A DNA stretch of 64,000 bases from Ampelomyces quisqualis. Lineage: Eukaryota > Ascomycota > Dothideomycetes > Pleosporales > Phaeosphaeriaceae. Position numbers and translations under genes: made by a program. The notes beneath the pieces were generated by a model. The model was not told the origin of the DNA and searched no databases. It saw only the letters and a program-made list of their open reading frames with translations. Every line of letters begins with the position of its first letter. Positions within the stretch are counted from its first letter, which is position 1. Positions 46,689 through 57,068 of this stretch are shown here, in pieces. Where the stretch lies: positions 992,001 to 1,056,000 of the forward strand of contig JAGTXZ010000003.1 in assembly GCA_018398575.1 (NCBI GenBank). The letters are read 5' to 3'.

Positions 46689-49054
46689 ATGTCGTTCTCA
46701 TACGAGCATTCGTTGGAAGCCTGGACACCTATGGTGGACCATAAAGATGCGCGGATCCGCGTCCTAGAGCTACATCCTCTACCATGGTATCTCAGATGGA
46801 TACCAACCTCTTGGGAGTCGTATATTCCCCTACGTGCCAGCTTAGCATGGATGCCCTTGGCCGAAATCAAAATTCCCAGGAGAAGGTACCCCAACGAGGA
46901 CTCGAATGATGCCGTTCCCACCGGCGACACCGAGATTCTGGTCAAGAACGATACGAGTCAAGTTGCCAGCAGCTTAGCTTCGCAAGAGAACAGCGCAGAT
47001 CAGGCAAAGCTTGATTCAACGCTTTCCAAAGTGTATCCTTTATATAAAGCGCTATCATACACGTGGGGCGACAACAAAGCGAAATGCGACATAGGCATCA
47101 ATGGGACGAACCTCACCATCACTCTTTCACTAGCCACAGCTTTGTACCACCTGAGACGCCGGTCTGAGCCGCTGAAGATTTGGATCGATCAGATCAGTAT
47201 CAATCAAAACGACTTACTAGAAAAGACTGAACAGGTCCAGCTGATGGACCGCATATATCGCAACACTGAAGAAACTTTGGTTTGGCTGGGCCCTGCGCAG
47301 AGCGGTTCCGAGGCACTCATGGATGTTTTCAACAAGATGGGCGCATTTGCGGAACACTTTGAGCTCTATTCCTACTATACAAAAGAAAAACATCCCAAAC
47401 TGCAAGATATCGAAGAGAAGGTGAATCCCGAGGATGCGAAGACTGTCGAGTACCACAATTTCTGCGACAGCGTGATGGGTGACTTTACGTACGCCTTGTT
47501 CGAGTCGCTAATCGCTTTCTACAGCTTACCTTGGTTTCGCCGAGCTTGGGTAAGAACAGTGAAGTACACATCGCAACGGATGCATGAACTGATGACGTAT
47601 AGGTTGTTCAAGAATTCAGTCTGCCGCCAAAAGTCACATTCATCTACGGAACGAAAAGGATAGAAGCCGAAACTCTCATGTGCGTATTGCAGATGATCAC
47701 ACTTACCATCGGAACCAAGATCATCCTAGTTCAGCCCAACAATCGTCCGCTTATAGAGCTGATGCAGACTTGGATCGATCTACTGTCGAACACCATTCAA
47801 CCGTTCTTTGCGGCTCGCCAAAGACGGAAGAAGTGGGATCGAGGTGAACAAGAAGGAGACAGTCTATACACCATACTCCAGAGAATTTGTGTCGAAGGAG
47901 CGGTACAAGCAACGCAGGGTTGCGACATGGTATACGGGCTTCTGGGTCTGGTCAATGACGCCGAAAGATTGAGGATCCGTGCGGAATATTCCGAAGAGGA
48001 CCAACAAGTACAAGCCGCAATCACGTACACAAAGACAGCTAGAGCTCTCATCAAGTCGGGAAAAGTCGACTTACTCATTTCCGCGCAACATGTCAAGTTA
48101 GACATGTCCTTGCCGAGTTGGGTGCCGGACTGGCGCTCTGGCCTGACTAAGTCGTTCGCCGAGAACAATCATAACCAGAAAATCGATGGTCTCGCTATTG
48201 CCATGTGTCGTAAAATGGAGCAAGATGGAACGCTGCCCACCTGGGTTCCAGATTGGCGCCTCGTATTAAGGCGTTCCTTTGCCTGGCTCACCCATCAGAA
48301 ACTGGACCCCCTATTCCAGGCCAGCAACAACCAGCCGCCCACGATCCACGACGGAGATGACAATGGAACACTGGCCCTCGACGGTTACATAGTAGACGAA
48401 ATCGAAGATCTTGGTGCGCCGTGGACTGGAGGATGCAGGGTCGTAGATGGCTCGTCGTCCCGCCATCCCCACGAAGAATACCTCAGTCTTCTAGCCCAAA
48501 TCCGCCAAATGTGCCTCGTATCCAAGGGCAAAGGAACCCCCATCTATCCCACCTCCGCAAGGGCCGACGAAGCATACTGGCGAATCCCGTGCGGCGGCCT
48601 CGATCAAGACGAGTCATTCCAGCCCAAGCCAGCGGGTCCAGCGTGCAAACTCAAATACGACCATTGCATTGCTGAACTCACGCTACTGATTGAGGCGTAC
48701 GCCATGACCATGGCCGAGTACGAGGTTCGAGCGGCCGAGCTGCTTGACATGGGCAAGAGACGCACCGATGACGCAGATACGGCGCGCAATATAGGCACCA
48801 TGTATCGCGTGCGCATGCAAGAAATGGCTGGCAAGAGACCTTTTATCTCAAAGGTCGGTTATGTCGGCATGGGACCGTCGTACATGCGCGCTGGCGACAC
48901 GATTGCGATATTCAAGGGCGCGTCTGTACCTTTTATCGTCAGACCCGTTAGCGGAAACAAGTACAAGTTAATGGGGGAGTGCTACTGCGATGGGATTATG
49001 CACGGGGAATTCATTGCGGGAGGGGGGCAGGTGCAGACGATCGTTTTGGTGTAG
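46689..49054 (+). CDS. HET-domain (heterokaryon incompatibility) protein
   Basis: Two exons (46689-47549 and 47603-49054) with a 53-bp intron give 770 residues. The three HET boxes are all present: YKALSYTWGD at 119-128, IWIDQISINQ at 164-173, and RAWVVQEFSL from 285, which is rebuilt by the splice. After the HET domain (to about 300) comes the helical region usual in these proteins (GDSLYTILQRI, GCDMVYGLLGLV) and then two copies of a WVPDWR module at 457-465 and 498-506. The C-terminus (GDTIAIFKGASVPFIVRP, YCDGIMHGEFIAGGG) matches the common HET-protein tail. Known members trigger cell death on non-self recognition after hyphal fusion. No NACHT or WD40 part is present. The small convergent ORF downstream could be unrelated. 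Confidence 0.93.
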
Positions 49055-49787
49055 TTGTGTGTTTTGTCTCGACTGGAATTCGCTCGTGTCTCTCTCGGAC
49101 TGGTCAGTCCCGTCTTTGCCACGGACATACTCGTGACTGCCAATAATTGCAACCACACGATGCGGCCTCCAACAGCCTAACTCCCACGCGTAGTCGTCCT
49201 TCACATACATGAAACTCTTGGTACCTGCTCGCGTCCCGTTGCGTCAACCTCCCGTCTTTGAATCGACGTATATCTTGTCCGCAATTTTGGTATGTGCATG
49301 TATCTTCCGAACCGCTCACGCATGCAAACAGAGCCTCGCCAAGGAGATGCTGTGTTTGAACCCACAAGCGGGATTGACAGAGGCGTACCTACGCTCAGGA
49401 TGTCGCGATACATGTCCTCTAAGATGTTGCTCAAAGAATATGGTTGGTAAAAGTCGAGGATGTTGAGCGCGGACCTGGTGCTTGCGTCAAAGCTGTCAGG
49501 CAGCGACTTTGGAGGCAGCATGTGAGGCTGAGTAAGGCTTGGAAGTCGGCTTTCACACATGACGCACGATATGATCTGCCTTTGTGTAGTGCCGTGGGTA
49601 GTTAAAGTCTCGTTTTCAAGTAGAGGGAACGTAACACCCCGGCAGCATGTTGCGTAGGACCTAGTGGGCTCAGTAGCATATCGTTAATGACATTCGAAGA
49701 TCCTCTGTATAACCTGCTTAACAGAAACAACAATACCGGCCAATTCGTCTCAAGATTCAAACCATGTCCCATTCGCATAGACGTCGT
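49055..49787. other. Region between HET and coactosin genes
   Basis: 733 bp between the HET stop and the coactosin stop. The only notable content is the minus-strand open frame listed at 49201-49690. Confidence 0.45.
49201..49690 (-). CDS. Possible Cys-containing protein or gene fragment, unrecognised
   Basis: The minus strand is open for about 160 codons. It reads TCCRGVTFPLLENET, then IISCVMCESRLPSLTQ, then a helical stretch with SFDASTRSALNILDF and SNILEDMYRDILS. The composition looks like protein rather than noise. The first in-frame ATG is inside the CVMC motif, which gives only 119 residues. An upstream mini-exon (about 49690-49772) with a weak donor could supply a start. Further pieces on the same strand down to about 49050 (HLLGEALFAC; YVKDDYAWELGCW) would need extra introns. 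It could be a real small gene, a decayed gene or chance. It converges on the HET gene. Confidence 0.3.
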
Positions 49788-50553
49788 CTAGTAACTCGAT
49801 CCCTGCCGATCATCTGCACCAGAAATCAGCACCTCATCCTCTCCCCACCAACAACGAAGAGGAACAACCCCCCCCAAAAAAACTCACAATTCGCCCCCAT
49901 GGCCTTCCTCAACTTCAACGTAACAGCCTCGCCATCCAAATCCCTCCTATCCCCCGTCTGCACCTCAACCGCATACGTCCGAATAACCTGCTTCACCAGC
50001 CCGGACTGAAAGCCCAATTTCGCCTTGCGCATAACTTTGATATTGGGACCTACTTCCGCGAAATTCTCCATCAGCCACCACTCCCGCTCAAACAGCTGAA
50101 AAAGCCCAAACGGGACGTGGCGCAAAAAAAAGGGTGGGGGGGGGGAGGTAACATACCAGCCCAAAGCACAAACGCAAACTTGACGCGCTCGCTGTACTCA
50201 TCGTTGCCTAGTTTGATGCGCACATAGGCGTACGCCGCTTCGTCGTCGGCCAGGGACGCGGTCATTTCAGCCATGTCGCCTGTGCCTGTGGCGGCGAGCG
50301 TGAGATGATCAGACGATGGGGATGCGTACTGTTTGATTTTTTTACATGACGGGTTAGCTATGCATGGTTGGACGGTGAAAGGAGGAAGCAGAATGAGGGA
50401 AATGGTAGTGGGCTGGTTGGGGAGAAAGGTGGGTGGTGAAAGGCGCGGACAGACCTTTAAGACGAGCCATGTGGTGTCGGATTTATCTGACCTTACGTCT
50501 TCGTAGGCCTGGTTGATTTCGGGGTCGGAGAGGATGTCGGCGGCTTGAGGCAT
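49788..50553 (-). CDS. Coactosin-like actin-binding protein (ADF-H domain)
   Basis: Four small minus-strand exons (50455-50553, 50157-50328, 49888-50052, 49788-49813) give 153 residues, close to coactosin's length. The joins give TTWLVLKYASPSS, KFAFVLWAVGPNIKVMRKAK and KAMGANYDRQG; the last rebuilds the GANYD end seen in coactosins. The ADF-homology core is recognisable by AYAYVRIKLG, ERVKFAFVLW and LVKQVIRTYAVEV. Coactosin binds actin filaments along their length and slows capping. The first donor is GTCTGT, a less common form. Introns 2 and 3 contain long homopolymer runs (A and G, C and A). The gene lies about 1 kb from fimbrin on the same strand. Confidence 0.88.
50124..50146. repeat. Homopolymer runs in coactosin intron 2
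   Basis: The plus strand has eight A followed shortly by a long G run, interrupted once by GGT. Such runs are prone to sequencing and replication slippage. Confidence 0.8.
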
Positions 50554-51516
50554 GCTGATAGAAAGAAAAGTGGAGTGGGAGGAAAATGAGCAGGGGTGCA
50601 AATGGTGGAAGGTTATGAAGAAGTTGGGATGTGGATGCGGATTGTCGCGTGTGGACTAGTGCGGGGCGGATGGATTGACCAATCGCGGGGCTGGAAGGGC
50701 GATGCTGAACTGCTGGAGGTTTAGTATGCGAATAGTCGTTCTTAGCGGTAAGAACCGTAAGGTGATGGTGGCATTATTGGTAATGTTAGAGTTACCAGTC
50801 CTCGCACCAAGGAACCCTTCGCTCCGACGACCTGACCATAGTCATGATCCTTATTCTTCCAAAGCGCTCTGCCCTCGACAGCCTGGCCTTGACAGATGTG
50901 CTCCACTTCCCTCCATATCTCTTCGCTGCTCCAATACCCACGTTTTCCATGTCCCCTATTCCTTGGATCACACACAAATCGCTCCAATTTAGCGTCGCAT
51001 GGAGTCTGTCGACTTCAAGAAGACGTTTCATGCCATGCGATAGTCAGGCAACGATATGCAAGCGGAGTGCACACGCGTGTGCAAATACTTGCCTGTCGCA
51101 GCAATATGGAGCAAGTCGAGTTTTTTTCAGAAGAGCCGCGATGCGGATCGATCGTTGCTTTCGGGAGCGTTCTGAATGATGCCATGCTCTGTGTGCTGGA
51201 TGAGGCGTGTATGCCGCGTTCGTATGGTGAATGAAATGGGATATGTATACCTACCTGGAAGTGTTGGGATGTCGTGGTGTAGAAATGAAAGCGCGAAGAA
51301 GCATGGGATGAAGGAACTGGGAGAGGCCGAAGCACGGCTGCCTTCCTTACTCTATTTGATAGCGTCGCACGTTTTTTGCAGCAAACCGCAATGCAGGCCT
51401 CACAGTCAGCCTCATACTGTGCAAGTGTAAAAAGTCTTTTCGCTATCAAATCGCTCTCGCTGACGCGCGCTTTAATCCCGCAATTTTCCGATCTTAACAC
51501 AGCATTTCCCGTTTCC
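50554..51516. other. Spacer between coactosin and fimbrin
   Basis: 963 bp holding the coactosin promoter and the fimbrin 3' end. Several short frames exist on both strands but none carries a family signature. I see no gene. Confidence 0.5.
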
Positions 51517-53664
51517 CTACTGGCCACCCATCTTCTCATGTGTGCTCATCAAGCTACCAATAAAGGTGGTGATCAGTCTGCTCTGTACAGCAACAATATC
51601 TTCGGGCACGAGCCAAATGGTAGCGCCCATTTTTCGCGCAATACTGATGGCCAGCTTGGCATTCTGGTAGCACTCGTCATCACTGCGACCGGATGCGACG
51701 AGATCGTAGTCAACATAGGCGGGTTTCATGCCGGAAAGAACGTCGAGCAAGAAGATGGAGTTAGTGAGCGACGAATCCTTGAAAGATCGTACTTGAGTGC
51801 TCTTGCCGCCCTTCCTCGCCATGTCGTTGGCCCACTTGATCATGTCTGCGTCTGTGATTTCACGCTTCCCAAGACGTTGCGCAAGGCCCTTTAGAGTAGA
51901 AACAATGTCCTTGCGCATCAATTGCCATACCAGACCAAGAGTCAACGTGCGCTGCCCGTCAGTAATGTCGGCGCCTTGGATACCGGGTAATGAGAACTGG
52001 ACCTGCTTGCCAATTTCGACCGCGTAATTGGTGTTCTCAAGAGCCTTGAAGCGCATCAATTCTTGTCCTTCCCTTGGCTTGTTGACGTGTCGCCAGTTGA
52101 CGCTGCCTGGAATGACCTTTTCGTACGCTTGAAGTAACACTGTGCCGTCCTTTAGGTCCTCAAAGAACGATTGCACTACAGGCTTGACATCGAGCGAGTT
52201 GAGCCATAATGTAAACACACGCGCTTCGCGCTCTCCCTCTGCGTCAAAATCCTCAATCTCGGCCTTTTCCTCCTCTGTGATAGGGTCGAGGCAAGGGTGT
52301 GTATTGAACAGATTGGCCACAAAAGCAAGGTTGAGCTTGGGGTTTCCTGCAACGAGAGATGTCGGGGTGAGGAATTTGCGACAGTCGAGTGCGTCAGCAT
52401 TCTGTAGGACCATCTCCGCTCGCTCGAGGAGGTCGCTTTGTTGGAGTGGGGCTCGTGAGCAGGTTTCGGGCTTGAGCTGGTTGAGAAGAACGGTGTAGTT
52501 CTCGCCATCCTTGACGTCGGTTGAGAAGTTGGTGACACTGTCGGCATTAGTTCCGCATGGATTGGAGCTTTTACAGCGCCGATACTCACGTTCGGTGCCA
52601 TTTTGCGTTCTTCAGGTGGTAGTTGAACCAGCGCAGCAGAATCTGCTCCGGCGGCAATCGCAGGAACTGTTCCAGTGTCTCGTCGTCTTCGAGCAGCCTG
52701 TACAGCTCCGGATGCAGCTTAATGTCGATCTTGCCTAGAAGACCTCTTCGGATGATTTGCCAAATGAGACCAAGAATCAGATGCTCGCGCACCTCAATAA
52801 TGTCTCCACTGCCAATGTTGACCACCGAGCAACCGATACCTTTGGCCGACTCAATGACAATGTTGTTGTTCTCGGTGAAGTGGAAGTTGTTCAGCTGCTT
52901 GATCTTCCGGCCTGGCTTATTCAGCACACGCTCGTCAATGGTGTCCGGAACGCTGTCGTTGATGAGCTTGGAGAGCACGAGGCCATCTTTGCACTGGTCA
53001 AACATCTCGAAGGTGTCGGTCGGGAAGGGCAGACGGTTGCCAATGTCGGCGTCGCCAGCGAGAACCGCATTGATGTGGCGGGTGAATTCAGTGCGCTCGT
53101 CTTCGTTGATGGTGTGGGTAACGTTCGCGGAAGAGCCCTGGACCTGAATTCTGCCTCCACCGCCACCGATGCTGCGCTTCTGCGCGTGGCCTGGCGTTCC
53201 GGGCGTCGGGGGCGCGCTGCCAGCGCCGCCGGTGCCTGCTCTTGGACGGGTCGGGCCTGTGTGCATGCGCTGCTGCGCAGGGGAAGACTCGCGAAGTTTG
53301 GAAATGAGCTGCTGCTGTCAGTCCCGGCGTCGCGATGCGCTGGAAGCGGATACTGCCTACATCCACATAGTCGTCGAGCTCCACTCGCCGCGAGCTGTCG
53401 AGCTCGACCTCTTTCAGAGCCTGCCGGACCACATCGTACGGCTGGTGCTCCGTCTGCTGCGTCGCTTTGATCACCGTGGCCTCGTCGAGGTAGCCCTTGT
53501 CGTCAATGTCGAGCTTGCGGAAGGCGTCCTGCAGCCCGAAGATCTCGCCCTGCTGAAACTGGGGGTATTTCCTGCGCGCAGCACGTGGTTAGCGACCGTG
53601 GAAGCCGGCGGAGGCGCCTGGAAGACGCGCAGGCAGCCTACTTTTGCAGCTTGATGATATTCAT
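51517..53664 (-). CDS. SAC6: Fimbrin/plastin (Sac6), actin-bundling protein
   Basis: Four minus-strand exons (53642-53664, 53361-53571, 52590-53308, 51517-52537) give 657 residues. The joins rebuild MNIIKLQKKYPQFQ, YVDLISKLRESS and WHRTVTNFSTDVKDG. The N-terminal EF-hand-like region (residues 1-90) contains FRKLDIDDKGYLDE. Four calponin-homology domains follow, with typical stretches: FPTDTFEMFDQCKDGLVLSKLIND, LNNFHFTENNNIVIESAKGIG, LWLNSLDV and ATIWLVPEDI. Fimbrin crosslinks filaments in actin patches and cables and supports endocytosis and polarised growth. Its first exon of eight codons is easily missed by gene predictors. Introns are about 52-70 bp. Confidence 0.96.
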
Positions 53665-54941
53665 GGCGGCGGGTCGGCGTGTGGAGAAATGGCTTCGAGA
53701 GGCACAAGAAATAGCTGCGGCAAAGTCTCTGCCTGGCACAGCCTCGAGCGATGTTGCGCGTCCGACGGGATTCTTCACTTGTTTGGCTTACTGTACCCGG
53801 ATGACGTGGGGCGCTACCGCCAAGTCGGGCTGCGTCGAGGGGCTTGCTACCTGATTACGTACGCACGAATGGCTTGCATCCAGCGTGACCCTGCAGCCTG
53901 GCAGGAACAACCAGGCGTCTTACTTTGGCAATCGTGCTTGGGCCGAGTCACTCGCAGTTGTTTTTGCCAGCTGAACTGTCGTCAAAGTTCCGTGTAATAG
54001 CCACGTTGTCATGGGCAGCCACGGACCGACCTCACGTACTTCATGGACCGTCGAATGTTTGAGAAAAAAGAGCTTTTGATTCCCTCACTATCTTCATGAC
54101 GTCTCCGCCGTCGGCTCGTCGAGTACAATCGTGGAAATAATCACGAACCACTTTCCCGCATCTCGTTACATAAAGATACTCGGCACGACCCCAGCGGCTC
54201 TACTGTGTGCTGAACTTGGGAATCCGCTGGGGCCACCCATCTTCTAAACAATACAAAACTTTCCGCGAGCATGGTGTGTGTACTCGCCAGATAAACAAAC
54301 ATGGTCGTTGCGCATGAGCATCCATCTCGTTCGTTTGCGCCTTCTTTTTCGTCAAGCATGTGCCGTTTCCTTCGAACAGAGGTTAGGTGATACTGTGGTA
54401 TAGAGCAGGCGGAACATGACGCTGACCACCGGCCGTGGCAGATCGCCATGGGCTGCCCGACTCTGAGGCGATTGAAGCGAGCAAGGTCTAGTGGGAGACA
54501 GGGCCAGACCAAGCCTCGCACATTAAGCAGGATAGGCACGCATGACTTGTATGTGCTAATGCAGCATGAAAAAGTCGTATGTCGTCAAAATGAAAGGTGA
54601 AGGGTCGGTCGGTCGGGGGCGTCAGGTCCGAGAAGCACATGGTCGTTAGGTTCGTAAAATGCCCGGAGCCAGAATCGTAAGTTGAAAGTAGAAAATGTTA
54701 GGAGACAATAAACACAAGGAAATAGCTCAGCTTCATGCGTAGAGCACTATGTTGATCGTTCGGACTGGGTCCGGGTCGAGTTCATGGTCGAAACCAGGCG
54801 AAGACGATACGGTTGTGGAAGTTTGAGTTATTGCGTGCAAGCACTCGCCTCACGCTGCGCATCATCGCGCGCTCAACCGCCGTCTAAAGCGCAATCTGAT
54901 CGGCAACAAACCACCCAAATGTTCGTAAGACTATCGTCCCT
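53665..54941. other. Spacer between fimbrin and StuA
   Basis: 1.3 kb with the fimbrin promoter and the StuA 3' UTR (both genes are on the minus strand). I see no gene. Minus-strand frames at 54141-54539 look random. Confidence 0.5.
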
Positions 54942-57068
54942 CTACCTCCTGGCTCGTTGCGCGGTCATAGTGTGCGCGCGCTGGATACCGGGGGATGGAT
55001 CTTGAGCATAAGGGCCGCCGACAGCGCCACCCTCCATGGTCTTGCGTCGCTTGAGTCCGCCCATATCATCGCCTTGCACGCTGTCCGGGCGGTATTGCTC
55101 CTCGTCATCATCGTCACGTCCACGCTTGCCGGCACTGTTTATGCCATTCGAAGGGGGGTAACCTTGATTTGCATATTGCGGTACAGTTCCGGGCGGGGGG
55201 TACGCATCGTGCGGTGCATTGCCATTTGGAGCGCCGCGGGGGTCGCTCATGACATTGTAAAGGTTGCTGGAAGGCGGACCTTGACGCTGTGGTGTAGGAT
55301 ACCCAGAATTCCACTGCGTCTGACCCGTGGCGGTTGTGCGCGGTGTTGCACGCCCTGATCCGTTTTGATGCGGAGAGCCTGTCATCTCCGGAGACAGGTG
55401 AGGATGATCAGTATGAATGGGTCCGGGATTGGCGTTAGGATTGTAGCCGTACGATGTGCGGTTGCTATTATAGGACGCGTTCGAGTGCGTGTATTCGTTG
55501 TCATGCTCATGGTCTCCCTCAGGTCCAGTTGGAGCAGGAGCTACATGGTTGGGTCCTTGTGGTATCATTCCATCGTTGTGTTTCACATCGCCATCCTCGG
55601 AGACGTCGGCTAGACGAGAAGGTGGTGCCATCTCCGTTTTCGGGTAAGACCCGTCGGGGGTGTATCCCATCATTGGTTGCCCTTGAGTGTTGTATTGTCC
55701 GGTCTGAGGAGGGGGGCCTGAGTACATCGGTCTTGAGTTGTCATAGGTCTGAGCAGAATTGTATGGCATGCCCTGCTGTACAGCGCCTGGCGGCGTTGTC
55801 GCAGGCGTGGTGGGTACAGAGCGCGCATTGCTCAAACCAGTGTCGATAGAAAGTGGCTGGCTACCTTGTGGAGTCTGGACATTCTGGCTGTTCCACTCAT
55901 ACGAACTACCTTGATTGCCCATGCCCATGATGCTCGATGCGCTCGTGGGTGGTGTGGGGAATGTGTGTGCACGGTCAATGCCGGGGCGACCCGATGATGG
56001 GTGTGGCTGGATGGCATGGGGGGGTTGTGTCATGGGAGCGCCAATGGGGTTGTTCATGGAGTGATGATGATGCAGTGATGGCGGCTGGGAAGTTGTTGGC
56101 CCAGCGAGGTAACGCTGGGTCTGCATGGGGTCAGGTCTCCTGTTGCGGTCTACAGCAGCCATCGCAGCGCTTCCGACACTTGCTCTCGTCTGGTTAGATG
56201 GGTGGTAGAGCAAAGCTCCAATGTCGTGTACAAAGAGAGGATAAAGTTGTTCGGTAATCTTCTCCTTGTTTGCAAATTCAAGTGCGCGCTCGAATGGAAT
56301 CCTGCGCCCCGATTAGCATCGTTATTATAGAGTGGGAAACTATGCTTTTACATACCAAACACCCTTGAGATGCATTGGACCAATCTTGACTACGTGTCGT
56401 GTCTTCTCGCTCTTGAGAATACCATCTCTGCGTCCGCGGGTCATGCCAGCAACATTTAGTAGTTTCGTGCCGTTGATCATGTGATTGTCTAACAAGAACG
56501 TTAGTATATGCTTGTCATTGAGCATGACCAACATGTACCTTCACGGCGCGCGACGCAGACGCTTTTTGCCTCGACTTGAAAACACAGGCTGCCCTCGTCT
56601 TCCCACAGGGTAGCAGTTACACGGGGCTTCATCCCAGGTGGGGCCACTTGACCGGTGTGATCGAACTGATGCGGTTGGTAGGTTTGTGAGCCAGTGAGTG
56701 GTGGTGCTGGACCGCTAGACGACATTGCTACGTCTGTTAGCGTGAATCGAACGCGTGAGAAGTGGACACAAATGATTCTTTCAAACATTTGGGATGACAT
56801 GCAGATGGTACTTACCCGGTAGCTGCAAAGTGGATGGAACCATAGCGTTATTCATCGAAGAAGACGCGGAAGGCACACCATTCGGGTAACCGTAACCATA
56901 ACCGGAGCCAGATGAACCATACTGGTGCTGGCCGGGTTGCATCATCGAAGGCTGTGACGGGTATGCGTAGTGGGGAAGACCAGATGGGGCAGCCGAAGCT
57001 GGTGCGTGAGCAGTGGCGGCAGACATGTGAGGCGGATGCACGTCAGCATACGATTGCATCTGGTTCAT
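54942..57068 (-). CDS. stuA: StuA-type APSES transcription factor
   Basis: Four minus-strand exons (56816-57068, 56539-56733, 56356-56488, 54942-56301) give 646 residues from MNQMQSYADVHPPH, the usual StuA start. The APSES DNA-binding domain covers about residues 121-232 ([60 protein letters not shown]) and is split by two introns. N- and C-terminal regions are Gln/Pro/Ser-rich. Near the end KRGRDDDDEEQ and LKRRKTM form a likely bipartite nuclear signal. StuA factors bind WCGCGWNM-type sites and control conidiation, morphology and often virulence or secondary metabolism. The frame stays open without an ATG for another 205 codons upstream, so a longer form from a further exon is possible. Confidence 0.95.

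Noticed and set aside
49345..49375. T-loop-like sequence (GGGTTCAAAC on the minus strand) suggesting a tRNA
   Set aside because: The stem does not pair over five bases with a seven-base loop, and no D-arm or acceptor stem is present; it lies inside an open frame.
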